A stretch of DNA of 35,997 nt from Bacteroidota bacterium (GTDB lineage: Bacteria; Bacteroidota; Rhodothermia; Rhodothermales; JAHQVL01), in contig JBCCIM010000042.1 in NCBI GenBank assembly GCA_039111535.1, forward strand, positions 1 to 35,997, given 5' to 3'. The translations under genes were made by a program, and so were the position numbers. The notes below the pieces were generated by a model. That model searched no databases, had not been told where the DNA came from, and saw nothing but the letters and a program-made list of their open reading frames with translations. Below are positions 1 through 8,123 of this stretch, in pieces (position 1 is the first letter of the stretch; the number at the start of each line of letters is the position of its first letter).

Positions 1-626
1 TTGAAATGCCGCCCCTGCGCGAGCGCGAGGGAGATGTCGAGCGGTTGTCGGCGTTTTTCCTCGAACGATTTTGCCAGGAGTTCGGCAAGACCGTCCGCGG
101 GATCGGGCCCCAAGCGTTGACCTTGCTGCGCCACTATCCCTGGCCCTTCGACGCTATGCAGGTGGTTATAATCTGGAAACGCCCGCAACATCACAGGGAG
201 CGCATCCAGAAATTCATCGTGGTGAAACTTCGAATTGAAAACAATCGCATCTGCTGCAAGGCAGGAAAGGTAGTTGATGTACGCATAGGTGTAATCGCGT
301 TCCCGTCCTTCCTTAAGCGGATAGGTGAGCTGGTTCTCATGCAGGTACAGGATCACCGGCACATCGGACAGTGAAGGCCGGCACAGGGCCAGGAAAGCCG
401 GCACATTCACCATATCTGAAGCCAGAATCACATCCGGCTTGTTGCCCTCTGCCACCCAGTCATTGACTTTACGCGCCATGGTAACAGCCCCACCATGCAT
501 GCGCCATTTCCAAAAACGGGCGGACATGGTTACGGCGTGGACGTCGTGTTGGCTGTGTTTTTTGAGCCCATCCAGAAAATTTCTATGCGACCCTCCATAC
601 CAGGGCTCTAGCGCTAATACCTTCAT
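1..626 (-). CDS. DUF3524 / QTMAN-like glycosyltransferase, N-terminal part only
   Basis: Reading leftward from the ATG at 626-624 the product begins MKVLALEPWYGGSHRNFLDG. It contains ARFWKWRMHGGA, ILASDMVNVPAFLAL, VILYLHENQLTYP and ADAIVFNSKFHHDEFL. This is the pattern of the DUF3524 N-terminal domain of GTDC1/tRNA-queuosine alpha-mannosyltransferase, a GT-B family enzyme that in animals glycosylates queuosine in tRNA(Asp). The bacterial role is inferred. The family is about 350-450 residues long. Here about 160 residues match, ending near FPDYNHLHSVE around base 147. Beyond that the frame stays open to the window edge, but it is antisense to the sigma-54 activator fragment and no longer looks like the enzyme. 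The catalytic C-terminal Rossmann domain is therefore missing. No Shine-Dalgarno sequence is visible. Confidence 0.7.
   Translation of the reverse strand, partial: MKVLALEPWYGGSHRNFLDGLKKHSQHDVHAVTMSARFWKWRMHGGAVTMARKVNDWVAEGNKPDVILASDMVNVPAFLALCRPSLSDVPVILYLHENQLTYPLKEGRERDYTYAYINYLSCLAADAIVFNSKFHHDEFLDALPVMLRAFPDYNHLHSVEGPGIVAQQGQRLGPDPADGLAELLAKSFEEKRRQPLDISLALAQGRHF
3..146 (+). pseudogene. Fragment of a sigma-54-dependent activator (NtrC-type AAA+ domain), cut at both ends
   Basis: Frame 3 from base 3 reads EMPPLREREGDVERLSAFF and continues through LERFCQEFGK to LLRHYPWP. This is the conserved C-terminal part of the sigma-54 interaction AAA+ domain of NtrC-family regulators, which normally continues as GNVREL straight after the PWP. 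Here the match stops at the WP (bases 141-146) and the next codons (FDAMQVV) have no resemblance to the family. The piece is 64% GC (93 of 146 bases), against about half for the rest of the window. The open frame continues to 374 only by chance, over another gene on the opposite strand. The 5' part lies outside the window. It could be a real remnant left by rearrangement or the product of a mis-joined assembly. Confidence 0.75.
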
Positions 627-669
627 CAAAGGGGGTACTTGAGAGTTTGTATTTCGCCGATCTGGCGGC

Positions 670-936
670 TTAGTCTTCTTCTGCCTCGGTTGCCTGACGT
701 GCTTTCTCTTCATCGATAAGCTTCATCAGTTCATCTTCTTCCATTTCTGTAGATGGACGAACAATGCTAATGGCACGCACCTGCAATTTCTCGCGCAGTG
801 CGGCATCCCTTACCTCATCCGCTGTGATAAGCTTTTCTTCACCAGGATTCAGCCGCAGCGGACGCGTCTTCATCTCGATGTCAACCGCACGTGTGTTGGT
901 GTTCTTAATTAACATTCCTCTACGTTGCTTCGCCAC
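670..936 (-). CDS. Small acidic-tailed hypothetical protein
   Basis: An 88-residue product from a GTG start at 936, preceded seven bases upstream by AGAGG, a better ribosome site than most genes here have. An ATG at 915 (81 residues) is the alternative; an ATG at 1011 would add an unlikely cysteine-rich extension. After a basic N-terminus (AKQRRG) the protein reads as short beta segments: an RAVDIEMKTRPLRLNPGEEK stretch, then ITADEVRDAALREKLQVRAI. It ends in a strongly acidic helix rich in Glu, Asp and Lys (EMEEDELMKLIDEEKA). There is no signal peptide or membrane segment. The LxPGE...EV pattern resembles small phage or structural accessory proteins, but I do not recognise a family. It lies 44 bases downstream of the glycosyltransferase start on the same strand and seems separately expressed. 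Confidence 0.6.
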   Translation of the reverse strand: MAKQRRGMLIKNTNTRAVDIEMKTRPLRLNPGEEKLITADEVRDAALREKLQVRAISIVRPSTEMEEDELMKLIDEEKARQATEAEED

Positions 937-1917
937 GCAGATACCTCTTGCCTTAAATTTTGTTGATGTACTGTACATGCAGGATGGCTGCATAATACAA
1001 CATTTCGCCATAGATTTATGAAAGGTTCCCGTCGATTACTTTCTCTTTTCACAAATCGGCCGCCGAGCCTGGTACTTTTCTGTGTAAAAATGGTGTTTTC
1101 AGACCAGCAATTTGAGGCCATCCCGCGCCGTTGAGCAGCTATTCTCCTAAATAAAATCAGCCGAGGTACAAAGTACCCCGGCCTTAAGCCCCAGACCATA
1201 CTGGTCGCCGACCCACGTTGCGACCCCATACAGCCTGAAACTGCCCAAGGATACCTTTTACCTAACACATTAATCAACCAGAAACACCTCCTTTTCACGG
1301 AATCTTGGCCTTTCACATCAATTATTAAGCAAATACTTACCAACAGTAGATCAATTTGACCGCTTTCAGAAAAAAACCGAGACCAAAAGCAGGTTTCGCC
1401 AAAAGAAAGCGCGCGCAACGTCTAGTGCTAGACGTTGCGCGCGTGCACCCTTCAGAGACCATCAGGAGCTATTGTTGGTCATGCTGTTATACCGGGGAAA
1501 TCTGTGGGTCGAATATTATTTCACAGCATACACACAGGTGCAAATATCCTAAAACATCGTAAATAGTCGGATTACCAAAATCCAGAACAGCAAACAGAAT
1601 CCGAGCGAGGATCCCATTACAAGCAATCCATTCAACAAATCGCCGTACTCAATAGAAGGAATACGGCTTGCCGGTGTTGGTATGACTGTACGGTTGGTCA
1701 TCTGTTCTGTTCAAGGAGACATCGTGGCAGTAATCAATGGAGGGATATTGTGTTAAAATGATACTCTTATTTCGCCGGCTGATCAATCACATATCTATGT
1801 GAAAAACAGGTATGTCTATACACTAAATCCGTCTATTACAATAAATAACCCACATTTTCATGCTATAAAGAGGGTAGCTGATTAACTGCTTACGCGTTTT
1901 TTGTAACGCAAATCGTT
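937..1917. other. Gene-poor stretch of about 980 bases
   Basis: No convincing coding sequence on either strand. The longest frames (909-1418 minus, 1356-1562 plus) have no recognisable protein pattern and run through the hairpin at 1410-1443. Besides that hairpin I see small possible stems: GGTCGC at 1203-1208 pairs with GCGACC at 1220-1225, and GGTAC/GTACC surrounds AAA near 1165-1177. A structured RNA between about 1140 and 1350 is conceivable but I recognise no known family. The AT-rich 1740-1917 part probably holds the promoter of the downstream comF-like gene. Confidence 0.5.
1410..1443. repeat. Perfect inverted repeat, 16-bp arms, 2-base spacer
   Basis: Arms 1410-1425 (CGCGCGCAACGTCTAG) and 1428-1443 are exact reverse complements separated by TG. 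The structure is very GC-rich in an AT-rich neighbourhood. On the plus strand no T-tract follows. On the minus strand it is followed by a TTTCTTTT run, so it could act as a minus-strand terminator, yet no gene is seen upstream for it to end. It may instead be a protein-binding palindrome or a remnant of a mobile hairpin element. Confidence 0.75.
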
Positions 1918-2700
1918 ATGCCAAAGCCACCGCTTTTCCCCTTTCGTGGGCGGAGATCAGCACACACATTGCGCTTGTTTACTACCCAATATTTACAAGA
2001 AACTGCGCTTGGTATGGCTGATCTCCTCTTCCCGGTACAATGTTCGGGATGTCATGGGCGGGTCGTGGCGCGGTGTTACCCGGTGTGCACACGCTGCTTG
2101 CAAAAACTAGAGCGGGTCCCTGAACAAGAGGCACAGCAGTCGCTGGCTAACCTGACACAAGCATGTGAGGCATTTGAACGCGTATTACCCCTCTGGATAT
2201 TTGATAAAGCAGGAACAGTGCAGCGTATTCACAGTGCGCTCAAATATAAAAACCAGCCTTTAACCGGCCGGCAACTTGGGGCTTTGATGGCAAAGCTCCT
2301 TATTGTCCCCCTGGCACTGGACGCGCGCCCTACGCTGGTTATTCCCATCCCTTTGCATCGGCAGCGCTTATTCGAACGCGGCTACAATCAGAGTGCGCAA
2401 TTGGCAATTGGGCTCGCCAAAACCGCAAATATCCCATTTGACGCAAGCATAATGGTTCGGCGTCGATACACCCGTACACAAACAGGATTTGATCAGCAGC
2501 AACGGCTTGCGAATGTAAAAGGCGCTTTTGGAATCCGCGCGGCGCGCAGTAGTGCGGTTTGTGGCGCACATGTATTGCTTGTTGATGACGTATTGACAAC
2601 CGGCGCAACCTTGTTAGCTGCTGCAGAACCCTTGCGGGAGGCCGGCGCAGCAGCTGTGAGCATTGCTACTCTCGCCATGGCGCGGCGCACCAACCGTTAA
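1918..2700 (+). CDS. comF: ComF family protein (phosphoribosyltransferase-like)
   Basis: 260 residues. An N-terminal zinc-ribbon is visible as CSGCHGR plus C53, CTRC (Cys 42, 45, 53, 57, 60). It is followed by the double-zinc-ribbon and PRTase fold of ComF, with PIPLHRQRLFERGYNQSAQL and the PRPP-binding loop VLLVDDVLTTGAT (residues 219-231). ComF proteins support DNA uptake during natural transformation in Gram-positives and Haemophilus; the exact role in this group is unproven. The ATG at 1918 gives a 32-residue extension before the conserved MADLLFP, so a start at 2014 is possible; neither has a clear ribosome site. The stop codon overlaps that of the convergent ABC ATPase gene by four bases. 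Confidence 0.88.
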   Translation: MPKPPLFPFRGRRSAHTLRLFTTQYLQETALGMADLLFPVQCSGCHGRVVARCYPVCTRCLQKLERVPEQEAQQSLANLTQACEAFERVLPLWIFDKAGTVQRIHSALKYKNQPLTGRQLGALMAKLLIVPLALDARPTLVIPIPLHRQRLFERGYNQSAQLAIGLAKTANIPFDASIMVRRRYTRTQTGFDQQQRLANVKGAFGIRAARSSAVCGAHVLLVDDVLTTGATLLAAAEPLREAGAAAVSIATLAMARRTNR

Positions 2701-3323
2701 CGATGGTCTTCGATATTAACGCTGGCGTTACACCATGCTGCTTCATCCACATTGTTCGAAGCGAGAATAAGGATGCCGTTGCGCGACCGTTGCATATCCA
2801 TGACAGTCCGCACCATTGCAATGCCGGCTGCGTCAAGGTTGGTTGTTGGCTCATCCAAAATCAACACGTCGGGTTTTGTGAGCATCGCTGCGGCAAACTT
2901 TACCCGCTGCTTCATTCCCGAAGAATACGTTTTTACAAGGTCGTGCTCCCGGCCCTTTAAGGTGACCAGCGCGATCAGGTCATCAATTGTCTGCCCTGCC
3001 AGAGAAAGCCGGCGCGCGCGCGCGATAAACTCCAGGTTTTCTCGCGCAGAAAAGCCGTCGTACACATTGAGATAGGGTGACACAAAACCCGTGCGGAGCG
3101 GGCGATCTGGCGGTAGTACCTTCTCTCCCGAAAGCTCAAGGTCAACATCACCCTTTGTTGGCGTCATTACGCCTGCAATGATTTTCAACAAAGTGGATTT
3201 CCCCGATCCGTTGGCACCAGTAATTGCCAGGGCTTGCCCACCTTCAACCGCGCAGGACAACTTCCTGAACAGAATTCGCCGGCCAAAGCGCTTTGCGACA
3301 TTGTCTAACGTAAGCTTATTCAT
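2697..3323 (-). CDS. ABC transporter ATP-binding protein (CcmA-like, atypical H-loop)
   Basis: 208 residues, a single nucleotide-binding domain. Walker A is GANGSGKST (36-44), the signature is YSSGMKQR (133-140), Walker B is VLILDEP (153-159) with a D-loop NLD. The short length and the YDGFSARENLEF region resemble CcmA, the heme-exporter ATPase of cytochrome c maturation, and similar small ABC ATPases. The H-loop histidine is replaced by Asn190 (LASNNVDEA), and the usual Q-loop glutamine is not evident (FVSPYLNVY). No permease lies next to it in the window: the upstream neighbour is a divergently transcribed polymerase and the downstream one is the convergent comF, with which it shares TTAA at its end. 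Transport substrate unknown. Confidence 0.85.
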   Translation of the reverse strand: MNKLTLDNVAKRFGRRILFRKLSCAVEGGQALAITGANGSGKSTLLKIIAGVMTPTKGDVDLELSGEKVLPPDRPLRTGFVSPYLNVYDGFSARENLEFIARARRLSLAGQTIDDLIALVTLKGREHDLVKTYSSGMKQRVKFAAAMLTKPDVLILDEPTTNLDAAGIAMVRTVMDMQRSRNGILILASNNVDEAAWCNASVNIEDHR

Positions 3324-3512
3324 GCGATCTGGGGCCTGTAACGCGAAGCGCGGGAAACTGATTTTTTAAATGATCCGGCTAAAATACATCGTTCCGGCTG
3401 CATTCACCTACAAGGCTTGATGAAAGTTTCAAGGGAATTGCCCTATGCCAAAGTGTTGTCACTCCCTATGCCGTATCTTTTCTGATTCCTCGTAACCCTG
3501 ACAATTATTGGT

Positions 3513-5909
3513 TTGACACCCGAGACAAATCCAAAAGCCCAGACGCCCAGGCCAACCGCCGACCAACACGATGTTGCCCTGTTCGGCAAATCAAATACGC
3601 GGGAGATAGTTGCCGTGCATCCTGTTACAGACAAACGTAACCGCGAAGCCTCCTTTGTTCGTGTATACAGCAGAGACGTGGCGCAAGACAAGGTTACGAG
3701 CAGTGACGCGCAGGTTTATCCGTTCTTCTTCCTCTCCACCATCGACTGCCTTCATGGCTTCCCACGAGCCAGGTACCAATATCAAGAACTTGGTGGTGAT
3801 AATTTTTACCGATACCTGGTAGTTTTCAAGAGCTGGAATGCATACTGGGATGCAATTCGGCATGTTGAGCAAACAACCAACCAGAAAGGCCGAACACCAG
3901 ACGAACTGTATTTGGTAACCAATCCGGTGCAGCAATACCTGATGCAGACAGGAGAGACTTGCTTCAAAGGGATGCCTTTTGAGGCGCTCCACCGCATGCA
4001 GTTGGATATTGAAGTATACTCCGAAGCCGGCTTTCCCAATGCAAAACGCGCCGGCGATGAAATAATCATCATTGCACTTTCAGACAACCGGGGCTGGGAA
4101 AAGCTTTTGCATTCCAAAAACAGCTCTGAAAAAGCCATCCTCGAAGAGCTCGTAGCAGTCATTCAGGACAAAGACCCTGATGTAATCGAAGGCCACAACA
4201 TTTTCGCCTTTGACTTTATGTACCTGATGGAGCGTTACCGCAAGTACCGTATCCCGTTTCGCATTGGTCGGGACCAGTCAGAACCTCGCACGTATCCTTC
4301 CAGCATGCGTTTTGCAGAGCGCAGCATAGATTTCCCCGCGCTTCAAATAGCCGGCCGGCACGTGGTAGACACCTATTTCCAGGTGATGTCCTACGATGTC
4401 TTCAAGCGCGACCTACCAGGTTATGGCCTTAAAGTGGTCGCAAAATACTTTGGCTTTGCCCCGGAAGACCGTACGTATGTGGAAGGGGACAAAATTGCAG
4501 AGACCTGGCGAACGGATCCTGATCTCTTGCTGCGGTACGCGCTGGATGATGTCCGGGAAACCGAACGCCTTGCCCGACACCTATCGGGGTCAACGTTTCA
4601 TCTGACGCGCATGCTGCCCATGCCTTATGGACAGGTTGCGCGTACGGGGCCGGCTGCAAAAATTGAGTCGCTGTTTGTTCGCGAGTACCTGCGTCAGAAA
4701 CAGGCCCTGCCCAAAAGCACCTGGGGCAGCCAGACGCTTGGTGGATACACAGACGTATTTCTGACCGGCGTTACAGGACCGATTGTGTATGCGGATGTAG
4801 AAAGCCTCTACCCGTCTATTATGCTGAACTACAACATTCAGCCGGCGCAGGATCACCTTGGGCTTTTTCCTTACCTGCTTCGCCGGCTTACCGACCTGCG
4901 GTTTGAATCCAAAAACGGCATGAAAACCGCTGAAACAGAAGAAGAACGCAGCGAATTGGATGCACGCCAGAGCTCATACAAGGTGCTGATCAACTCCTTC
5001 TATGGCAATCTCGGCTTTAGCCATGCGGCCTTTAATGATTTTGCTGAAGCCGACAGGGTTGCTTCAATTGGACAGCAAATCCTCCGCAAAATCATTGCAT
5101 TGCTCGATCGGGAAAAAGCCACAGTAATCGAAGTGGATACGGATGGCGTACTTTTTACGCCGCCCGATACATGTCGGGGTGAGGCAGCAGAGCGCGCATT
5201 CCTGGAAAAACTCAACAAAGAAATGCCCGCCGGCATCCGGATCGGGTTTGATGGGCGGTTCAAGAAAATGTTATCTTATAAAAAGAAAAACTATGCACTC
5301 CTGACCTACGAAGAGCAATTAAAATTCAAAGGCTCATCGCTTGTATCACGGTCAAATGAGCGCTTTGGGCGGGACTTTGTCGCTGAAGCTATCAGGCTAC
5401 TGTTGGACGAAGATGTTGCCGGTCTGCATGCGCTTTACCTGGCAACACGGGATAAAATTGTGCAGCATGCATGGCAACAGGTGCAGGAATTTTCAAAAAC
5501 AGAGACACTAAAGGATACCATTACGCGTTATAAAGAAGACGTGTTGACCGGCAAGAGAACCCGGGCAGCATCTTATGAGTTGGCCCTTAAGCGCCAGCAA
5601 GCCTCCGGGCAGCCAGTAAAAAAGGGGGATAGAATCTCGTATTATATTGCCGGCACAGGGCTCGGCTCGGCTTCTTTTGAGCTGGCCAAACTTGCTGATG
5701 AATGGTCGCCCGATCAGCCAGACGAGAACACTGCATATTATCTCAAACGTCTGGATGAGTTTGCACGCAAATTTGAACCCTTTTTTACCGATACTGACTT
5801 CCGCTTGATATTTTCGCCCGAAGATCTCTTCGGCTTTGATCCTTCAGGCATCAAGATCCTCTCACACTACACGGCCCCACAGCACCTGGAAACGGATACC
5901 CCGTTCTGA
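3513..5909 (+). CDS. Family B DNA polymerase (archaeal-type, with 3'-5' exonuclease)
   Basis: 798 residues. Exonuclease motifs are intact: Exo I LDIEVYS (D165, E167), Exo II GHNIFAFDF (N229, D234), Exo III YALDDV (Y342, D346). Polymerase motifs are intact: A, DVESLYPSIML (D428); B, KVLINSFYGNLG (490-501); C, VIEVDTDGVLF (D542, D544). Motif C has Glu-Val where eukaryotic enzymes have Tyr-Gly, and Gly instead of Ser after DTD, as in archaeal polymerases. KKKNYALL and the thumb FKGSSLVSRSNERFGR follow. The enzyme should synthesise DNA with proofreading; in bacteria such polymerases are auxiliary to PolC/DnaE and often linked to repair. The start is a TTG at 3513: an in-frame stop lies at 3483-3485 and there is no ATG until well inside the exonuclease domain. 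First gene of a plus-strand run. Confidence 0.93.
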   Translation: MTPETNPKAQTPRPTADQHDVALFGKSNTREIVAVHPVTDKRNREASFVRVYSRDVAQDKVTSSDAQVYPFFFLSTIDCLHGFPRARYQYQELGGDNFYRYLVVFKSWNAYWDAIRHVEQTTNQKGRTPDELYLVTNPVQQYLMQTGETCFKGMPFEALHRMQLDIEVYSEAGFPNAKRAGDEIIIIALSDNRGWEKLLHSKNSSEKAILEELVAVIQDKDPDVIEGHNIFAFDFMYLMERYRKYRIPFRIGRDQSEPRTYPSSMRFAERSIDFPALQIAGRHVVDTYFQVMSYDVFKRDLPGYGLKVVAKYFGFAPEDRTYVEGDKIAETWRTDPDLLLRYALDDVRETERLARHLSGSTFHLTRMLPMPYGQVARTGPAAKIESLFVREYLRQKQALPKSTWGSQTLGGYTDVFLTGVTGPIVYADVESLYPSIMLNYNIQPAQDHLGLFPYLLRRLTDLRFESKNGMKTAETEEERSELDARQSSYKVLINSFYGNLGFSHAAFNDFAEADRVASIGQQILRKIIALLDREKATVIEVDTDGVLFTPPDTCRGEAAERAFLEKLNKEMPAGIRIGFDGRFKKMLSYKKKNYALLTYEEQLKFKGSSLVSRSNERFGRDFVAEAIRLLLDEDVAGLHALYLATRDKIVQHAWQQVQEFSKTETLKDTITRYKEDVLTGKRTRAASYELALKRQQASGQPVKKGDRISYYIAGTGLGSASFELAKLADEWSPDQPDENTAYYLKRLDEFARKFEPFFTDTDFRLIFSPEDLFGFDPSGIKILSHYTAPQHLETDTPF

Positions 5910-5911
5910 AA

Positions 5912-5937
5912 GGCACAGTCTACAGGCACAGTCTACA
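5912..5937. repeat. 13-bp perfect tandem duplication
   Basis: GGCACAGTCTACA at 5912-5924 is repeated exactly at 5925-5937, just after the polymerase stop codon. Probably a replication-slippage duplication in the 87-base spacer; no regulatory role can be claimed. Confidence 0.85.
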
Positions 5938-5996
5938 GCAGACTTGACTCAGCGCTACAATCTTGCTACGCTGTTCTGCACTACAATTAGAGAACC

Positions 5997-8024
5997 ATGT
6001 ACCAATATCTCACACTTGTTTTCCTTTTCGTTTTTATGGCCACTGAAAGCAACGCACAGTCCCAAACGACCAACTTGCCCATCAAAAAAGTTCAGCTTTA
6101 CTCCAGTGGGGTCGGCTATTTTGAGCACGAAGGACGGGTAGAAGGCGCATCTACCACAGAATTACGTTTTAGGGCAGCGCAGATGAACGATGTGCTCAAA
6201 TCCTTGCTATTGCAGGATCTTGACGGCGGACGTATAAACTCTATTGTTTACCCGTCACAAGATCCGGTAGATAAAATCCTCGGCAGTTTTGATATTGATT
6301 TGGGTAACAATCCTTCGCTCGGGAATGTACTCACACAACTCCGTGGTTCTGCTGTGACCATTCGTAGTGGTACGGATGTACACCGCGGCGTCATCCTCGG
6401 TGTTGAGAGCAAAGTCATCAACACACAAGGTGGAGCAGCTAGCGAGGACGTAGTAAACCTGATCAAACAAGGTACCATCACCTCGCTTCGGCTCTCGCAG
6501 GTGGATGCTATAGAAATTGAAGATGAGGCTTTGCAGGAAGAGTTCAACAAGGCACTGCAGGCTGTTGCACAAGCACGCGATCAGGACAAAAAACCTCTGC
6601 TGATCGCCCATGAAGGCAATGGCCGCCGGCGGGTTCGCGTTGGTTATGTGGTAGAATCACCGGTATGGAAAACCAGCTACCGCCTGGTACTACCTGAAGA
6701 AGGTGAAAAAGAAGGCTACCTTCAAGGCTGGTCTATTGTTGAGAACCAGACGGAGAATGACTGGGAGAACATCGAACTCACGTTGATCAGTGGACGGCCC
6801 ATCTCGTTTATTCAGGACCTGTATAATCCATTGTATGTACAGCGTCCGGTTGTAGCGTTTGAGTTGCAGGAAAACCTGATGCCTCAGATGTATGAACGTG
6901 GTATGGACCTCCCTATGGATATGGAAGCAGATGCCATGGAAGAAGCTGTCGTTGGCCGCAGCCGCGCCAAACGTTCAACAATTTCCAACATGCCTCCTCC
7001 CCCTGCTGCGGCCCCCACTCTTCAAGCATCGATGGGTGGTAGCGTTCAAACGGCAGCACAGACGGCAGAAGCCGGCGAACTCTTTCAATATATCATCGGC
7101 AGCGTTTCCCTCCCACGGCAACGTTCAGCCATGATTCCGATTGTTACCGAATCGGTTGATATGCAAAAGGTCAGTATTTTCAATGCCAATGTGCAGCCTC
7201 GCCATCCCTTACATGGCGTCAGAATCACAAACAGCACAGACATTCACCTGATGCAGGGGCCAGCGACAGTCTTGGATGCGGGTAGTTATGCCGGCGATGC
7301 CCGCTTGAATGAACTACCGTCAGATAGCAAACAACTGCTTTCTTACGCACTCGACTTTGAAATGCAGGTAGATGTAGTCAGCAGCAATGAGCCGATGACA
7401 ATACAGTCTGCCAAAATTGTGAATGGGGTTTTGGAATCACAACGCAAACGCCAACACAAAACGACGTATACATTAAAAAACGAATCAGAAAAAGCCCGTT
7501 CAGTTATCATCGAACATCCACGTAAAACACAGTGGACCCTCCTGGACACGGACGAGCCTATGGAAACGACAGATCAATACCATCGATTCCAGGTAGATGC
7601 AGCCGAATCCAAGCAAACTGCCTTCACCGTAATGGAAGAGCAGATTAGCAGCCAGGCAATCCAGCTAACCTCCCTGGATGTAAATGCCCTTTCCGTATAT
7701 ACCAGGGGTGGTGCAGTTTCATCAGATGTTAGACGAGCTTTGCAAAAGGCCATTTCTCTAAAACAGCAAGTGCAGCAATCAGACCAGCAAATTCGGCAAA
7801 AAGAGCAGCAAATCAAGAACATTGCTGCAGAACAGGGCCGTATCCGCGAAAACATGGGGACCGTAGAACGCAGCAGCAGCTACTACAAACGCCTGCTTGG
7901 AAAACTCGAAGCACAAGAAAACGATATTGACAAAATGGGTAAAGAGATCGATGGTTTGCGCAAATCCCGTGACAAAGACCAGCAAGAGCTCGTCGAATTT
8001 CTACGCGGGCTTAACGTGAATTAA
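5997..8024 (+). CDS. Secreted DUF4139 domain protein (MuiA-like)
   Basis: 675 residues. Residues 1-21 form a signal peptide (hydrophobic LTLVFLFVFMA, cleavage after SNA). The N-terminal domain VQLYSSGVGYFEHEGRV and the following DVLKSLLLQDLDGG are typical of DUF4139/MuiA family proteins. The central beta-rich DUF4139 domain includes VGYVVESPVWKTSYRLVLP and WSIVENQTENDWENIEL. It is interrupted around residues 320-360 by a low-complexity Pro/Ala/Gln linker (MPPPPAAAPT). The C-terminal 590-665 region is a Gln/Lys/Glu-rich coiled coil. The protein should sit in the periplasm or at the outer surface. Its biochemical function is not known; one relative (MuiA) was described as a mucoidy inhibitor. 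Second in the run that starts with the polymerase, 87 bases after it. Confidence 0.87.
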   Translation: MYQYLTLVFLFVFMATESNAQSQTTNLPIKKVQLYSSGVGYFEHEGRVEGASTTELRFRAAQMNDVLKSLLLQDLDGGRINSIVYPSQDPVDKILGSFDIDLGNNPSLGNVLTQLRGSAVTIRSGTDVHRGVILGVESKVINTQGGAASEDVVNLIKQGTITSLRLSQVDAIEIEDEALQEEFNKALQAVAQARDQDKKPLLIAHEGNGRRRVRVGYVVESPVWKTSYRLVLPEEGEKEGYLQGWSIVENQTENDWENIELTLISGRPISFIQDLYNPLYVQRPVVAFELQENLMPQMYERGMDLPMDMEADAMEEAVVGRSRAKRSTISNMPPPPAAAPTLQASMGGSVQTAAQTAEAGELFQYIIGSVSLPRQRSAMIPIVTESVDMQKVSIFNANVQPRHPLHGVRITNSTDIHLMQGPATVLDAGSYAGDARLNELPSDSKQLLSYALDFEMQVDVVSSNEPMTIQSAKIVNGVLESQRKRQHKTTYTLKNESEKARSVIIEHPRKTQWTLLDTDEPMETTDQYHRFQVDAAESKQTAFTVMEEQISSQAIQLTSLDVNALSVYTRGGAVSSDVRRALQKAISLKQQVQQSDQQIRQKEQQIKNIAAEQGRIRENMGTVERSSSYYKRLLGKLEAQENDIDKMGKEIDGLRKSRDKDQQELVEFLRGLNVN

Positions 8025-8123
8025 CTATCGAAGCGGTATATTCCTTATAAATATCTAGTTGATCCCTTGTGGGACGTGGCTGGTATCTGATTGATACTTG
8101 CTGCTTACTATGCGCAAAAAGCA

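Noticed and set aside
6-374. 122-residue protein reading through the left junction
   Set aside because: Only the first 47 residues match the sigma-54 activator domain; the rest is antisense to the glycosyltransferase gene, so the full frame is not one protein.
1140-1350. Possible structured RNA (riboswitch, 6S or similar)
   Set aside because: Short stems exist but no known consensus could be matched by eye; kept only as a remark in the intergenic entry.
909-1418. 169-residue minus-strand reading frame in the gene-poor stretch
   Set aside because: No recognisable protein pattern; it overlaps the 670-936 gene in another frame, and its composition (Arg/Trp/Cys/Ser-rich) is typical of a chance frame.
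1356-1562. 68-residue plus-strand frame covering the hairpin
   Set aside because: It translates straight through the palindrome and its flanks without a start signal or domain; more likely non-coding.
5944-5991. Sigma-70-like promoter before the DUF4139 gene (TTGACT with TACAAT boxes)
   Set aside because: Spacing is wrong (6 or about 13 for the better -10 candidates), so it is not a supported promoter.
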